Below, piece by piece: positions 1 to 8,045 of a stretch of 46,470 nt of DNA; within the stretch, counting starts at the first letter, position 1, and each line of letters starts with the position of its first letter. Below the pieces are notes generated by a model. That model had not been told where the DNA came from. It worked only from the letters and a program-made list of their open reading frames with translations, and ran no database searches. The stretch is from IMG/VR virus record IMGVR_UViG_3300017917_002605, positions 1 through 46,470 of that record, one strand, 5' to 3'. A program made the translations under genes and the position numbers. This DNA comes from a virus.

Positions 1-99
1 ATCGTTGATGTATGTCAGAGCATTCTTAAAGAATTGAATTCTCGCACTTTCCAATTACGTGACTTTATAGCATGGGAAAGATTCATTCAAGGTGTCTGA
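1..99 (+). CDS. uvsY: UvsY recombination mediator, C-terminal 32 residues only
   Basis: An open frame enters from the left edge and stops at TGA 97-99. The visible tail (VDVCQSILKEL, then NSRTFQLRDF, then IAWERFIQGV) matches the end of T4 UvsY, which reads LDFCSGALDAIKSRGFAIKHI with a similar hydrophobic and charge pattern and a final EAGK-like end. UvsY loads the UvsX recombinase on gp32-coated single-stranded DNA. It overlaps the uvsW start by 8 bp, and the two genes are also neighbours in T4. The frame is too short to be certain from sequence alone, but the adjacency makes the call likely. Only the 3' end lies in the window. Confidence 0.75.
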   Translation: MVDVCQSILKELNSRTFQLRDFIAWERFIQGV

Positions 100-1558
100 C
101 ATTAATCTGTATAAGGTAGATGAAGCATTCATCAAAGTAGAATGTGAAAGAGGATTCGCACAAGAACTCAGCGACTTCTTCACATTCTTCGTACCTGGCT
201 TTCAATTTACTCCAGCATTTAAGAACCGTTTATGGGACGGTAAAATAAGACTGTTTGACCTACGAAACAACCTAATGTATCGTGGGTTAATCCCATACAT
301 CCAAAAATTTTGTGATGAACGTGATTACAGTTTATCAGTTGAACCATCATTACAGCTTACTAAAAACTTCTCAGTCAAAGAGGCATTAGAGTTTGCAAAC
401 ACTTTAAATTTGCCATTTGAACCAAGAGACTATCAAATTAATTCGTTTGTTCATGCAGTACGTAACAGACGATTACTGCTTCTCTCACCTACCGCATCTG
501 GTAAATCTTTCATTATCTACCTGATACTGCGTTATCTACAACACACAGGTAAGAAAAAAGGTTTGTTGATTGTTCCAACCACATCATTGGTTGAACAGAT
601 GTATTCTGATTTCAAATCTTACGGATATGATTCAGAAACACATTGTCACCGACAGTATGCAGGTAAAGAGAAGACTACCGATAAACTCTTAACAATCACC
701 ACTTGGCAATCAATCTATAATTTGCCACAAGAATACTTTGAACAATTTGATTTTGTTCTAGGTGATGAAGCGCACCAATTCAAAGCAAAGTCTTTGACAA
801 CCATTATGACTGGTCTAAGAAACGCATCGTATAGAATTGGTTGTACAGGTACTTTAGACGGAACTCAAACTCACCGTTTGGTACTTGAAGGTTTGTTTGG
901 TGCAGTCTATAAGGCAACCACAACAAAAGAACTTATCGATAGTCAACAACTTGCCGATTTTAAAATCAAATGTTTGATTCTGAAATATCCGGAAGCAACC
1001 TGCAAACTAGCCAAAGATTGGGACTACAATGCAGAGATGGACTACATAGTAGGAAACACAGCAAGAAATCAGTTCATCAAGAATCTTGCTCTGTCACTTG
1101 AAGGAAATTCTCTGATTCTGTTCCAGTTTGTTGAAAAGCATGGCAGAGAACTCTATAGAATTATTAATGATGAAAAGAAAAAACGCAAAATATTCTTTGT
1201 GTTTGGAGGGACAGACGTAGATGTTAGAGAATCCGTTCGTGCAATTACTGAGAAGGAATCTGATGCCATTATTATTGCTAGTTATGGCACTTTCTCAACT
1301 GGTATTAATATACGTAATCTACACAATGTCATCTTTGCTAGTCCAAGTAAGTCTCGCATTCGCAATTTGCAGTCAATCGGCCGTGGTTTACGAAAAGGAA
1401 ACAACAAAACAGAAGCCGTTCTATTCGACATTGCTGATGATTTCCGACAAGGCAAATTTACCAACTACACATTGAAGCATTTCATCGAACGTGTTAAAAT
1501 TTATGACGAAGAAAAATTCGAATATAAGTTTTACAATATAGAGTTGAAAAATGGATAA
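92..1558 (+). CDS. uvsW: UvsW-type ATP-dependent DNA/RNA helicase
   Basis: A 488-aa superfamily 2 helicase, close to T4 UvsW in size, which unwinds R-loops and branched DNA and moves the phage from origin- to recombination-dependent replication. Visible motifs: Walker A SPTASGKS (132-139), motif II DEAH (225-228), motif III CTGTLDG (251-257), motif V SYGTFSTGIN (397-406) and motif VI QSIGRGLRKG (427-436). Residues 1-95 fit the small UvsW N-terminal substrate-binding domain. The start is GTG at 92, inside the end of uvsY; it gives the expected N-terminus and no better ATG lies nearby. The 3' end overlaps the next gene by 8 bp. Confidence 0.95.
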   Translation: MSDINLYKVDEAFIKVECERGFAQELSDFFTFFVPGFQFTPAFKNRLWDGKIRLFDLRNNLMYRGLIPYIQKFCDERDYSLSVEPSLQLTKNFSVKEALEFANTLNLPFEPRDYQINSFVHAVRNRRLLLLSPTASGKSFIIYLILRYLQHTGKKKGLLIVPTTSLVEQMYSDFKSYGYDSETHCHRQYAGKEKTTDKLLTITTWQSIYNLPQEYFEQFDFVLGDEAHQFKAKSLTTIMTGLRNASYRIGCTGTLDGTQTHRLVLEGLFGAVYKATTTKELIDSQQLADFKIKCLILKYPEATCKLAKDWDYNAEMDYIVGNTARNQFIKNLALSLEGNSLILFQFVEKHGRELYRIINDEKKKRKIFFVFGGTDVDVRESVRAITEKESDAIIIASYGTFSTGINIRNLHNVIFASPSKSRIRNLQSIGRGLRKGNNKTEAVLFDIADDFRQGKFTNYTLKHFIERVKIYDEEKFEYKFYNIELKNG

Positions 1559-2018
1559 TAACGTAAAAATCGTAAGAATGCAATCAGGTGAGGATATCAT
1601 CGCTACTGTTACAGAGCATGATTCAGAGGATGCAGTTACGCTTGGTAATCCAATGGTGGTCATATTCAAACGACTACCTACAGGTAGAGCAGTTATGATG
1701 ATGGCACCTTGGTTGCCTATTGAGTTGGTAAAGTACAATGTGGCAACAATCTATACGGCAGACATACTCACCATCATTGAACCTAAAGAATCAATGATTC
1801 AATATTATGATACTGCGGTAGGCGAAGCACAAGAATTGATGGAAGATTCCGATTCTGCCGTTGAGGAAGCTTTACAATCAAAAAGAAATGATGTTGGTAG
1901 TTCCGACTTTGAGAATGCCATGACTGACGAATCTGATGAAGAATTCGATGATGAAGAAGACTTCTTTGATAGGATGGAATCGGTTGGCAAGGAATCCAAG
2001 AAGCGGTTACTACATTAA
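1551..2018 (+). CDS. Sm-like (LSm-fold) phage protein, paralogue of 22533-22838
   Basis: 155 aa. The first ~90 residues look like a small beta-barrel: VKIVRMQSGEDIIATV opens like the Sm1 strands, followed by a LGNPMVVIFKR strand and an APWLPIEL...YTADILTIIEP ending. The C-terminal 60 residues are an acidic tail rich in D, E and S. I recall similar proteins in T4-like cyanophages annotated as LSm-domain proteins. The same pattern (SGE/NHTILGE, P-V-V, AP(W/F)L, DILT, P, YxxxxG) recurs in the protein before gp43, so the two are paralogues. RNA binding is plausible from the fold only. It overlaps uvsW by 8 bp and precedes the promoter of the late sigma factor. Confidence 0.6.
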   Translation: MDNNVKIVRMQSGEDIIATVTEHDSEDAVTLGNPMVVIFKRLPTGRAVMMMAPWLPIELVKYNVATIYTADILTIIEPKESMIQYYDTAVGEAQELMEDSDSAVEEALQSKRNDVGSSDFENAMTDESDEEFDDEEDFFDRMESVGKESKKRLLH

Positions 2019-2046
2019 ATCTTCAACGGTCAACACCAAGACTGTA

Positions 2047-2127
2047 ACATGTGTCAAGCGTTAATTGAGGCAAAGGTGATATAAAAGATGTACAAAACTT
2101 GACATTTCTGCCAGACACATGTATTAT
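2047..2127 (+). promoter_or_regulatory. sigma70-type promoter for gp55 with overlapping inverted repeats
   Basis: TTGACA (2099-2104), a 17-bp spacer and TATTAT (2122-2127) form a good host-type promoter 31 bp before gp55. An upstream arm ACATGTGTCAAG (2047-2058) can pair either with CTTGACA (2098-2104), which covers the -35 box, or with GACACATGT (2114-2122), which reaches the -10 box. The split symmetrical arrangement could be an operator or a hairpin competing with the promoter. The rest of the 139-bp gap 2019-2157 shows no convincing gene. Confidence 0.55.
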
Positions 2128-2157
2128 GAGTATATTATGTTTTATTGAAGGGATATT

Positions 2158-2766
2158 ATGGATACAACCACCGAAAAGAAACCGAGTAGGCACTATGTTA
2201 ATAATGCCGACTTCCTGAAAGCACTTGTCGATTACAAAGAGAAGTGTAAACTTGCCAAAGAACAAGGCAAGGAAGACCCACAGATACCGAATTACGTTGG
2301 TGAATGCTTTTATAAGATTGCGGACCACCTATCACGTAAACCAAACTTCATCTCTTATTCTTTCCGAGATGAGATGATTTCAGACGGCATCGAAAACTGC
2401 ATCATGTACTTCCGCAATTTCGATGAAACCAAATCCAAGAATCCGTTTGCATACTTCACCCAAATTATCTACTATGCTTTCCTTCGCCGTATTATGAAGG
2501 AAAAGAAACAGTTGTATGTCAAGTATAAGGCAACACAACAGTTCGGCATCCTTGATGAAGGTGAAATGTATGAAGATGAAAACGGTAACATGAAACAGTT
2601 TCAACTGTACGACAACATTTCCGAATTCATTCAGACGTTTGAAGAAAACAAAAAGAAGAAAAAAGCAAAGGCAAAAGGACTGGACAAGTTCATGGATGCC
2701 GAAGAAGTTACGGAAGATTTACCAGAACTGCCTGAAATTGATTTAGAGGATTTGGATAAAGAATGA
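2158..2766 (+). CDS. 55: Late-transcription sigma factor gp55
   Basis: 202 aa. It aligns by eye along most of its length with T4 gp55: YVNNADFLKAL at the start (T4 YVNNKELLQAI), then FRDEMISDGIENC (T4 QEMIADGIEAS), NFDETKSKNPFAYFTQ (T4 NFDETKYKNPHAYITQ) and RRIMKEKKQLYVKY. gp55 replaces sigma70 on host RNA polymerase and recognises the TATAAATA-type late element; elements of that kind occur at 30492, 39445 and 45398. The acidic C-terminus (EEVTEDLPELPEIDLEDLDKE-like) is where T4 gp55 contacts the sliding clamp. The start context is GGGATATTATG. Confidence 0.93.
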   Translation: MDTTTEKKPSRHYVNNADFLKALVDYKEKCKLAKEQGKEDPQIPNYVGECFYKIADHLSRKPNFISYSFRDEMISDGIENCIMYFRNFDETKSKNPFAYFTQIIYYAFLRRIMKEKKQLYVKYKATQQFGILDEGEMYEDENGNMKQFQLYDNISEFIQTFEENKKKKKAKAKGLDKFMDAEEVTEDLPELPEIDLEDLDKE

Positions 2767-3179
2767 AATTAGGATTCACTTGTTCATGTTTTGATTTGTT
2801 CCATGCCGGACACATTATGATGTTGAAAGAGGCAAAAGAACAATGTGACTATCTTTTGGTTGGTTTACAAACTGACCCAACAATAGACAGACCACAAAAG
2901 AACAAACCTGTACAATCTGTGTTTGAAAGATATGTACAATTACAAGCGTGTAAATATGTGGATGAGGTAGTCGTTTACGCTACGGAAAAAGACCTCATGG
3001 ATGTATTGCGTTCTTATCCAATTGATGTTAGAATCATTGGTGATGAATATCGAAACAAAGATTTTACAGGTAAAGAACTTGACATTGAGATTTATTATAA
3101 TCGCCGCAATCATAGTTTTAGTACAACAGAGTTGCGTCAAAGGGTTATCGAAGCCGAAAACGCAAAATTATACAAATGA
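2763..3179 (+). CDS. Cytidylyltransferase-like nucleotidyltransferase
   Basis: 138 aa, a complete small member of the HxGH nucleotidyltransferase superfamily (glycerol-3-phosphate cytidylyltransferase / RfaE C-terminal type, usually 130-160 aa). Motifs: TCSCFDLFHAGHI (6-18) with HAGH, KNKPVQSVFERY (47-58), RIIGDEYRNKDFTG (91-104) and the closing STTELRQRV (119-127), corresponding to ISTTxLxxRI. It would transfer CMP or AMP to a phosphorylated alcohol or sugar. The substrate cannot be read. The gene overlaps gp55 and gp47 by 4 bp each, so it is co-transcribed with the nuclease genes; the sugar cluster at 33636-39459 is a possible functional partner. Confidence 0.85.
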   Translation: MKLGFTCSCFDLFHAGHIMMLKEAKEQCDYLLVGLQTDPTIDRPQKNKPVQSVFERYVQLQACKYVDEVVVYATEKDLMDVLRSYPIDVRIIGDEYRNKDFTGKELDIEIYYNRRNHSFSTTELRQRVIEAENAKLYK

Positions 3180-4243
3180 AGATTATTATTTTAGGTGATA
3201 CACATTTCGGTATGCGTGGAGACTCACTTGAGTTTCATTCATACTACAAGAAGTTTTATGATGATGTTTTCTTTCCTTACCTTCTAGAAAACAATATCAA
3301 GATTGTTTACCAACTAGGTGACTTGTTTGACCGCCGCAAGTTTATCAACTTCAATTCGTTGTATCTTGCTCGCCAATATTTCTTCAACAAGTTAAAAGAA
3401 CATGACATTCAATTCTACACCTTACTTGGTAACCATGACGTTGCCTACAAAAACACCCTTGAGGTTAATAGTTCTCAACTCTTGCTCAATGAGTATGACA
3501 ACATCCGCATATTTGATGAGGCAACAAAAGTCAACATTGACGGTGTTGATGTAGATATTATTCCTTGGATATGTGCAGACAACGAAGCACATATTTCCGA
3601 ATTCATAAAATCTTCAACATCTGAAATTTGTTTTGGGCATTTTGAAATTGCTGGGTTCGAAATGGACCGAGGCAATGTTTGTCACGAAGGTATTGACAAA
3701 TCAATGTTAAATCGTTATGATGTTGTATTGAGTGGACATTTTCACCACAAGTCTTCTGATGGGCAGATTACCTATGTTGGTACTCCCGGCGAAATGACTT
3801 GGGCAGATTATAATGACCCACGTGGATTCCATGTGTTTGATACTGCCACACGTGAGTTGACCTTTGTAGAAAATCCTTACAAGATGTTTTACAAACTGAC
3901 TTATGATGACGGCAATCAAGACTTCGAATACTGGAAGACCTACAATTTTGAACAGTATAAGAGTTCTTATGTTAAGGTAGTTGTTCTTAATAAACAGAAC
4001 CCATATTTGTTTGATAACGTTATTGACAACCTATACAAGGCAGTTCCCGCAGACATTTCAATCGTTGAAGATTTCACCGAGACAATCACAGAAGAAGATG
4101 AAGAATTGATTGACCAGGCAGAAGACACGATGACAATACTTGGTAAATACATTGATGGTCTTACCGTGAATGTTGAACCAGAAAAGTTAAAAACACTGAT
4201 GCGTGAATTGTATGTTGAAGCATTGAATACTGAGACTGAATGA
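3176..4243 (+). CDS. 47: gp47 recombination nuclease subunit (Mre11/SbcD-like)
   Basis: 355 aa calcineurin-type nuclease. Metal-binding motifs: GDTHFG (7-12), QLGDLFDRR (46-54), LGNHD (84-88), then GHFE and GHFHHKS around residues 152 and 183. With gp46 it forms the phage Mre11-Rad50 complex that resects DNA ends and is needed for host DNA breakdown and recombination-dependent replication. The gene overlaps gp46 by 4 bp, as expected for a stoichiometric pair. The length is close to T4 gp47 (339 aa). Confidence 0.95.
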   Translation: MKIIILGDTHFGMRGDSLEFHSYYKKFYDDVFFPYLLENNIKIVYQLGDLFDRRKFINFNSLYLARQYFFNKLKEHDIQFYTLLGNHDVAYKNTLEVNSSQLLLNEYDNIRIFDEATKVNIDGVDVDIIPWICADNEAHISEFIKSSTSEICFGHFEIAGFEMDRGNVCHEGIDKSMLNRYDVVLSGHFHHKSSDGQITYVGTPGEMTWADYNDPRGFHVFDTATRELTFVENPYKMFYKLTYDDGNQDFEYWKTYNFEQYKSSYVKVVVLNKQNPYLFDNVIDNLYKAVPADISIVEDFTETITEEDEELIDQAEDTMTILGKYIDGLTVNVEPEKLKTLMRELYVEALNTETE

Positions 4244-5952
4244 TTATTTTTCGTAAGATTCGTTGGAAGAATTTCCTTAGCACAGGCAATTACTTCACAG
4301 AACTTGAACTTGACAAAGAATCGAATACACTGATTGTTGGTTCTAATGGTGCAGGAAAGAGCACAATGCTTGACGCATTGTGTTTTGGTCTTTTTGGCAA
4401 ACCATTTAGAAACATCAACAAACCACAGTTGTTGAATTCTATCAATGGCAAGGATGCTGTTGTTGAAATTGAATTCGACACAGGCAACAAGTCTTATAAG
4501 ATTGTTCGTGGTATCAAACCAAACAAGTTTGAAATCTATGTCAACGGCGACATGTTGAATCAAGATGCCGCAATTCGTGATTATCAAGAACACCTTGAGA
4601 AGTTTATTCTCAAACTGAACTATAAATCATTCACTCAGATTGTAATTCTTGGTTCGGCATCATTTGTTCCGTTCATGCAGCTGTCTGCTGCTGACCGTAG
4701 AGCAATCATTGAAGACTTGCTGGACATTCAAATCTTTTCCGCCATGAATACGGTGTTGAAAGATAAGCTGTCCAACAACAAAGACCTCATTACTGCAAAG
4801 AAGTATGAGATTGATTTGGCTGAACAGAAGATAGAATTACACGAAAAACATCTTGAAGAACAAAAACAAGACAACGAATCCAAGATTGTTGAATATGAGA
4901 CTGAGATTGAAAACAATCAAAGTGTTGTAGAAACTATTACTGCCGAAATCTCTACTCTAACTGAAGAAGTATCGACACTATCAGAACAGGTTTCTAGTAA
5001 AGTTGAAGTTGAAGGTAAAGTAAAACAACTTACCAAACTTGAATCGCAGATTGAAAGCAACCTGTCCAAATTCAAAAAAGATATAACCTTCTTTGAAACT
5101 AACGATAGTTGTCCAACATGCCGCCAGGCTATTGCTATGGAGTTTAAGCAATCTGAACTCACTGGCTTATCTACGAAGGTACAGAAGTGTGAGCACGGAC
5201 TAACCGAACTTGAACAGAAGTTGAATGAAGAACAGGAAAAGTTGAATCACATTTCCAGTATTCAGAAACAGATTCAGTGTAAACAAGTTGAGATTGCAAC
5301 CAAGAACACCACTATCACAGAAACAAATAAGTTGATTACTAGGTTGCAGAAAGAGATTAAACAACTCAAGGCAAAAGGTCAAAATTCTACGGACGAAGAA
5401 TCACAATTAAGTGTCTTAAAAGATACTTTAAATGAGTTAAAGCGCAATTTAAAGACACTTATAGATGACAAGACCTATCTTGAGGTTGCTTCTAATCTGT
5501 TGAAAGATACCGGCATCAAGACTAAAATCATTCGTCAGTACTTGCCAGTAATTAACAAATTAGTCAATAAACACCTTGCTACTCTTGATTTTTTCGTCAA
5601 TTTTAATCTTGATGAAGGTTTCAAAGAAACAATCAAGTCTCGCCACCGTGATGAATTCAGTTATGCATCATTCAGTGAAGGTGAGAAACAACGTATTGAC
5701 ATGGCACTGATGCTTACATGGCGTGCAGTTGCCAAACTGAAGAATTCTGCCAACACCAATCTGTTGATTCTGGATGAAGTGTTTGATAGTAGTTTGGATG
5801 CCAATGGTACAGAGTACCTAATGAACATCTTGCAGATGTTGGAGAACGTAAACCTGTTTGTTATCTCTCACAAGGGTGATATACTTGCAGATAAATTTAG
5901 AAGTGTAATTCGTTTTGAGAAAGTCAAAAACTTTTCGAGGATTGTGAAATGA
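4240..5952 (+). CDS. 46: gp46 recombination nuclease subunit (Rad50/SbcC-like ATPase)
   Basis: 570 aa SMC/Rad50 ATPase. Walker A GSNGAGKST is at 34-42; a long coiled coil is broken by a zinc hook CPTC (Cys291, Cys294); the signature SFSEGEKQR is near residues 480-488 and Walker B LLILDEVFDSSLD near 505-517. It powers the gp47 nuclease and tethers DNA ends through the hook. The size matches T4 gp46 (560 aa). It sits between gp47 and the peptide deformylase with 4-bp overlaps. Confidence 0.95.
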   Translation: MIIFRKIRWKNFLSTGNYFTELELDKESNTLIVGSNGAGKSTMLDALCFGLFGKPFRNINKPQLLNSINGKDAVVEIEFDTGNKSYKIVRGIKPNKFEIYVNGDMLNQDAAIRDYQEHLEKFILKLNYKSFTQIVILGSASFVPFMQLSAADRRAIIEDLLDIQIFSAMNTVLKDKLSNNKDLITAKKYEIDLAEQKIELHEKHLEEQKQDNESKIVEYETEIENNQSVVETITAEISTLTEEVSTLSEQVSSKVEVEGKVKQLTKLESQIESNLSKFKKDITFFETNDSCPTCRQAIAMEFKQSELTGLSTKVQKCEHGLTELEQKLNEEQEKLNHISSIQKQIQCKQVEIATKNTTITETNKLITRLQKEIKQLKAKGQNSTDEESQLSVLKDTLNELKRNLKTLIDDKTYLEVASNLLKDTGIKTKIIRQYLPVINKLVNKHLATLDFFVNFNLDEGFKETIKSRHRDEFSYASFSEGEKQRIDMALMLTWRAVAKLKNSANTNLLILDEVFDSSLDANGTEYLMNILQMLENVNLFVISHKGDILADKFRSVIRFEKVKNFSRIVK

Positions 5953-6521
5953 GTGAAGTATTAACCTTTAACACCGAAACTGGTGTCGTACAACAAGAAG
6001 ATATTCGTCCTCTTACCGTACTGAATGAAAATTTTCCTGGCCTACAACAGGTTATGCCTGAATATGATGTAACATCTTTGCCTAATCCAGTTATGTCAAG
6101 ACTGGTCAAACAAATGAAAATGACCATGAAGTTATACAACGGCCTTGGTCTTTCGGCAAATCAATGTGGTGTATTACAGAGACTGTTTGTTATCGGCAAC
6201 GGCGATTTTCAAATGGTCTGTATCAACCCAAAAGTGGTAAATGTTGCGGCACAAGTTAAGGCAGACAAAGAAATGTGCTTGTCTTTCCCAGCACTTGCGC
6301 TTACAATAGAAAGACCTACAGGTATTGATGTAGAATTTTATGATGAAAATGGGCAGAAACAAGAAATGCATCTTGATGGTTTGACTGCTCGTTGTTTTTT
6401 ACATGAACTGGACCACCTGAACGGCGTTCGTATGGTTGACCATGTTAAACCACTTGCTCTCGCAATGGCACGTAAGAAACAACAAAAATTGATTAAGAAC
6501 TACGTTAGAAGAAACAAATAA
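5949..6521 (+). CDS. def: Peptide deformylase
   Basis: 190 aa. The three metal-site motifs are present: GLGLSANQCG (motif 1), EMCLSFP (motif 2, with Met where most enzymes have Gly of EGCLS) and HELDHLNG (motif 3, HExxH). The family removes the N-formyl group from nascent proteins; many marine phages carry one, which is proposed to support synthesis of host or phage proteins with high turnover. The N-terminal ~45 residues before the PNPVMSRLVKQM segment are longer than in minimal phage deformylases. It overlaps gp46 and the following gene, so it belongs to the recombination operon. Confidence 0.92.
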   Translation: MSEVLTFNTETGVVQQEDIRPLTVLNENFPGLQQVMPEYDVTSLPNPVMSRLVKQMKMTMKLYNGLGLSANQCGVLQRLFVIGNGDFQMVCINPKVVNVAAQVKADKEMCLSFPALALTIERPTGIDVEFYDENGQKQEMHLDGLTARCFLHELDHLNGVRMVDHVKPLALAMARKKQQKLIKNYVRRNK

Positions 6522-7861
6522 TGGCATATTCCTTTGACCCAAAAGATGATGTAGAAGAACAGTGGAGAAAATGGTGCGATGCAAATCCACCAGATTCTTT
6601 CGTGCATGTGAATGAAGAAGAACTCCGCCAGAAAATGGTTGAGGACTTAACCTATGTCTCTCAGATGGATGTCAAAGAATATACACTGTACCAAAAGTGG
6701 TGTGAAATTCAAGACAAGTATCCTACAAAAACAGTAAATGATTTGTGGGAAGGAGAGAAGGTTGTACTTGAAGATGATGCACAGGCAGAAATGATTGCTG
6801 CCGTGAAGAACAACATTTGGATTCCAGAAAAACCAGAAGACTATCTGAACCTGAAACCTATTCTAGTATATACAGATGATTCAGGTTCAATCACTTCTAC
6901 AGGTCTTGATGGTTCGGCGGTTGAGATTGCCAAGAAACGCAGTAATCTACCAGAAGTTTGGAACACCATTCGTAACTTCATTTCAACAATGAAGAACAAC
7001 TCCAACATTGGTCGTAACTTGAATTTTTTGGTGATGGATGAAATCACTGGCAAGTACCTTGGTGTTATTTGCATTTCATCCGACTTCCTTGATTTGACTC
7101 CACGTGATAACACGATTGGTTGGCCAAGAGAATTGAAGACACAAGGCGGCATGATTAATCATACTGCCATCGGTTCAACGATTGTTCCTTTTCAACCACT
7201 AGGTTACAACTACGTTGGTGGTAAGTTGCTTGCTCTATTGTGTTTGTCTGATGAAGTACAACGCCTATGGAAGAAACAGTACGGTGATATTCTTGTTGGT
7301 GTAACGACAACATCACTATATGGCAAAACAAAAGCAGGTGGTCTTTCTCAGTATGACAATCTTGACCATTGGTTGCCTATGGGTTTCTCCAGTGGTTCAG
7401 TATCTTTTGAACCTGAAAAAGAAACACGTTATCTGATTCGTGAATGGTTGAAGACTAATCATACACGCAAATATTTTGAATGGTACGTTGCCAAGAAACC
7501 TAGTGGTCAACCACATAAACGTGACCACAAGAATCGTTCTCTAAACTTCACATATTCGAAGTTGAAGATTCCGAAAGAAATCATCAAGGCAGAACATCAT
7601 CGTGGCATTTACTTTTCACCTCTGTATGATAACACGTATGAATTCCTGCGTGGTGAAATTACCGAAGACAAGTTGATTAAATCATTCGACACATCGTATG
7701 ATGCTCTGGTTTCAATTTGGAAAGACAAGTTGGTGAAAGGTCGTATCAAACAACTGATGAAGAAGAATCAGGTATCTTACGAAACATTGTTCTATGATGA
7801 CCTAATCTATCTGACATGGGAAGAAACAAAGACGAAATATTTGCCTCAAGTTGGTAGATAA
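6521..7861 (+). CDS. DruA/DUF4338-like protein, copy A
   Basis: 446 aa. The middle third shows the pattern I recall for the DUF4338 family (PF14236, named DruA after the Druantia defence system): a TGKYLGVICISSDFLDLTPRD strand pair followed by IGW, then QPLGYNYVGGKLLALL (from ~225), a helix ending in KKQYGD, and TTTSLYGKT. A basic C-terminal region carries HHRGIYFSPLYDNT. The N-terminal 130 residues are acidic and helical. A clear paralogue lies at 29366-30481. Biochemical activity is unknown to me. It is the last gene of the recombination operon and is followed by a structured RNA and a strong terminator. Confidence 0.6.
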   Translation: MAYSFDPKDDVEEQWRKWCDANPPDSFVHVNEEELRQKMVEDLTYVSQMDVKEYTLYQKWCEIQDKYPTKTVNDLWEGEKVVLEDDAQAEMIAAVKNNIWIPEKPEDYLNLKPILVYTDDSGSITSTGLDGSAVEIAKKRSNLPEVWNTIRNFISTMKNNSNIGRNLNFLVMDEITGKYLGVICISSDFLDLTPRDNTIGWPRELKTQGGMINHTAIGSTIVPFQPLGYNYVGGKLLALLCLSDEVQRLWKKQYGDILVGVTTTSLYGKTKAGGLSQYDNLDHWLPMGFSSGSVSFEPEKETRYLIREWLKTNHTRKYFEWYVAKKPSGQPHKRDHKNRSLNFTYSKLKIPKEIIKAEHHRGIYFSPLYDNTYEFLRGEITEDKLIKSFDTSYDALVSIWKDKLVKGRIKQLMKKNQVSYETLFYDDLIYLTWEETKTKYLPQVGR

Positions 7862-7880
7862 AGTGGATATATAATTATAT

Positions 7881-7989
7881 GCGGTGAGTGATAGCACGAC
7901 ATTGGGTTCCCCTCAATGTTACCTGAGCAAAGCAGAGACACCGCTCCACATACCGACCGTTGTTGTAGAAATACAACAGCGGTTTTTTT
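7881..7989 (+). ncRNA. Candidate structured small RNA with tRNA-like closing stem
   Basis: The gap 7862-8045 has no convincing gene but is highly structured. GCGGTG (7881-7886) pairs with CACCGC (7939-7944), enclosing a GTG/CAC mini-hairpin, an 8-bp hairpin ACATTGGG/CTCAATGT (7899-7919) and a weak CTG/CAG hairpin, and is followed by T-CCA (7945-7948). A terminator hairpin closes the unit at 7957-7989. A TATAAT (7870-7875) sits at the right distance for transcription to start at the first stem base, though no good -35 is visible. The fold resembles a cloverleaf but lacks a TTCRA T-loop and a normal D-loop, so it is not a standard tRNA. It may alternatively be only the 3' UTR of the DruA-like mRNA. 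Confidence 0.45.
7957..7989 (+). terminator. Strong rho-independent terminator
   Basis: CCGTTGTTGTA and TACAACAGCGG form an 11-bp stem (one G-T pair) around a GAAA tetraloop, followed directly by seven T. It ends the uvsW-to-DruA-like operon and/or the structured RNA before it. Confidence 0.92.
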
Positions 7990-7993
7990 ATGC

Positions 7994-8021
7994 TTGCCTT
8001 TCCTGTTGGTTGTGTTATACT
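7994..8021 (+). promoter_or_regulatory. sigma70-type promoter for the 63-aa gene
   Basis: TTGCCT (7994-7999), 16-bp spacer, TATACT (8016-8021) with an extended -10 TGT just before it. It lies five bases after the terminator T-run and 24 bp before the ATG at 8046. Confidence 0.7.
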
Positions 8022-8045
8022 GTCCTTTTGATTAGGAGAGCAACC

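Noticed and set aside
1221-1475. 84-aa ORF inside uvsW in another frame
   Set aside because: No ribosome site and it lies across conserved helicase motifs; a chance frame, unlike the one at 41479.
3967-4593. 208-aa antisense ORF
   Set aside because: It lies opposite gp47/gp46, which have clear motifs; the frame is a mirror of their codon bias and has low-quality hydrophobic content without a ribosome site.
7881-7948. A standard tRNA gene
   Set aside because: The closing stem and T-CCA look right, but there is no T-loop TTCRA, no normal D-loop and the unit is only 68 nt. Kept as a candidate structured RNA only.
7884-8045. N-terminal extension of the 63-aa gene from GTG 7884
   Set aside because: It would translate through a structured RNA, a strong terminator and a promoter; the ATG at 8046 has its own ribosome site.
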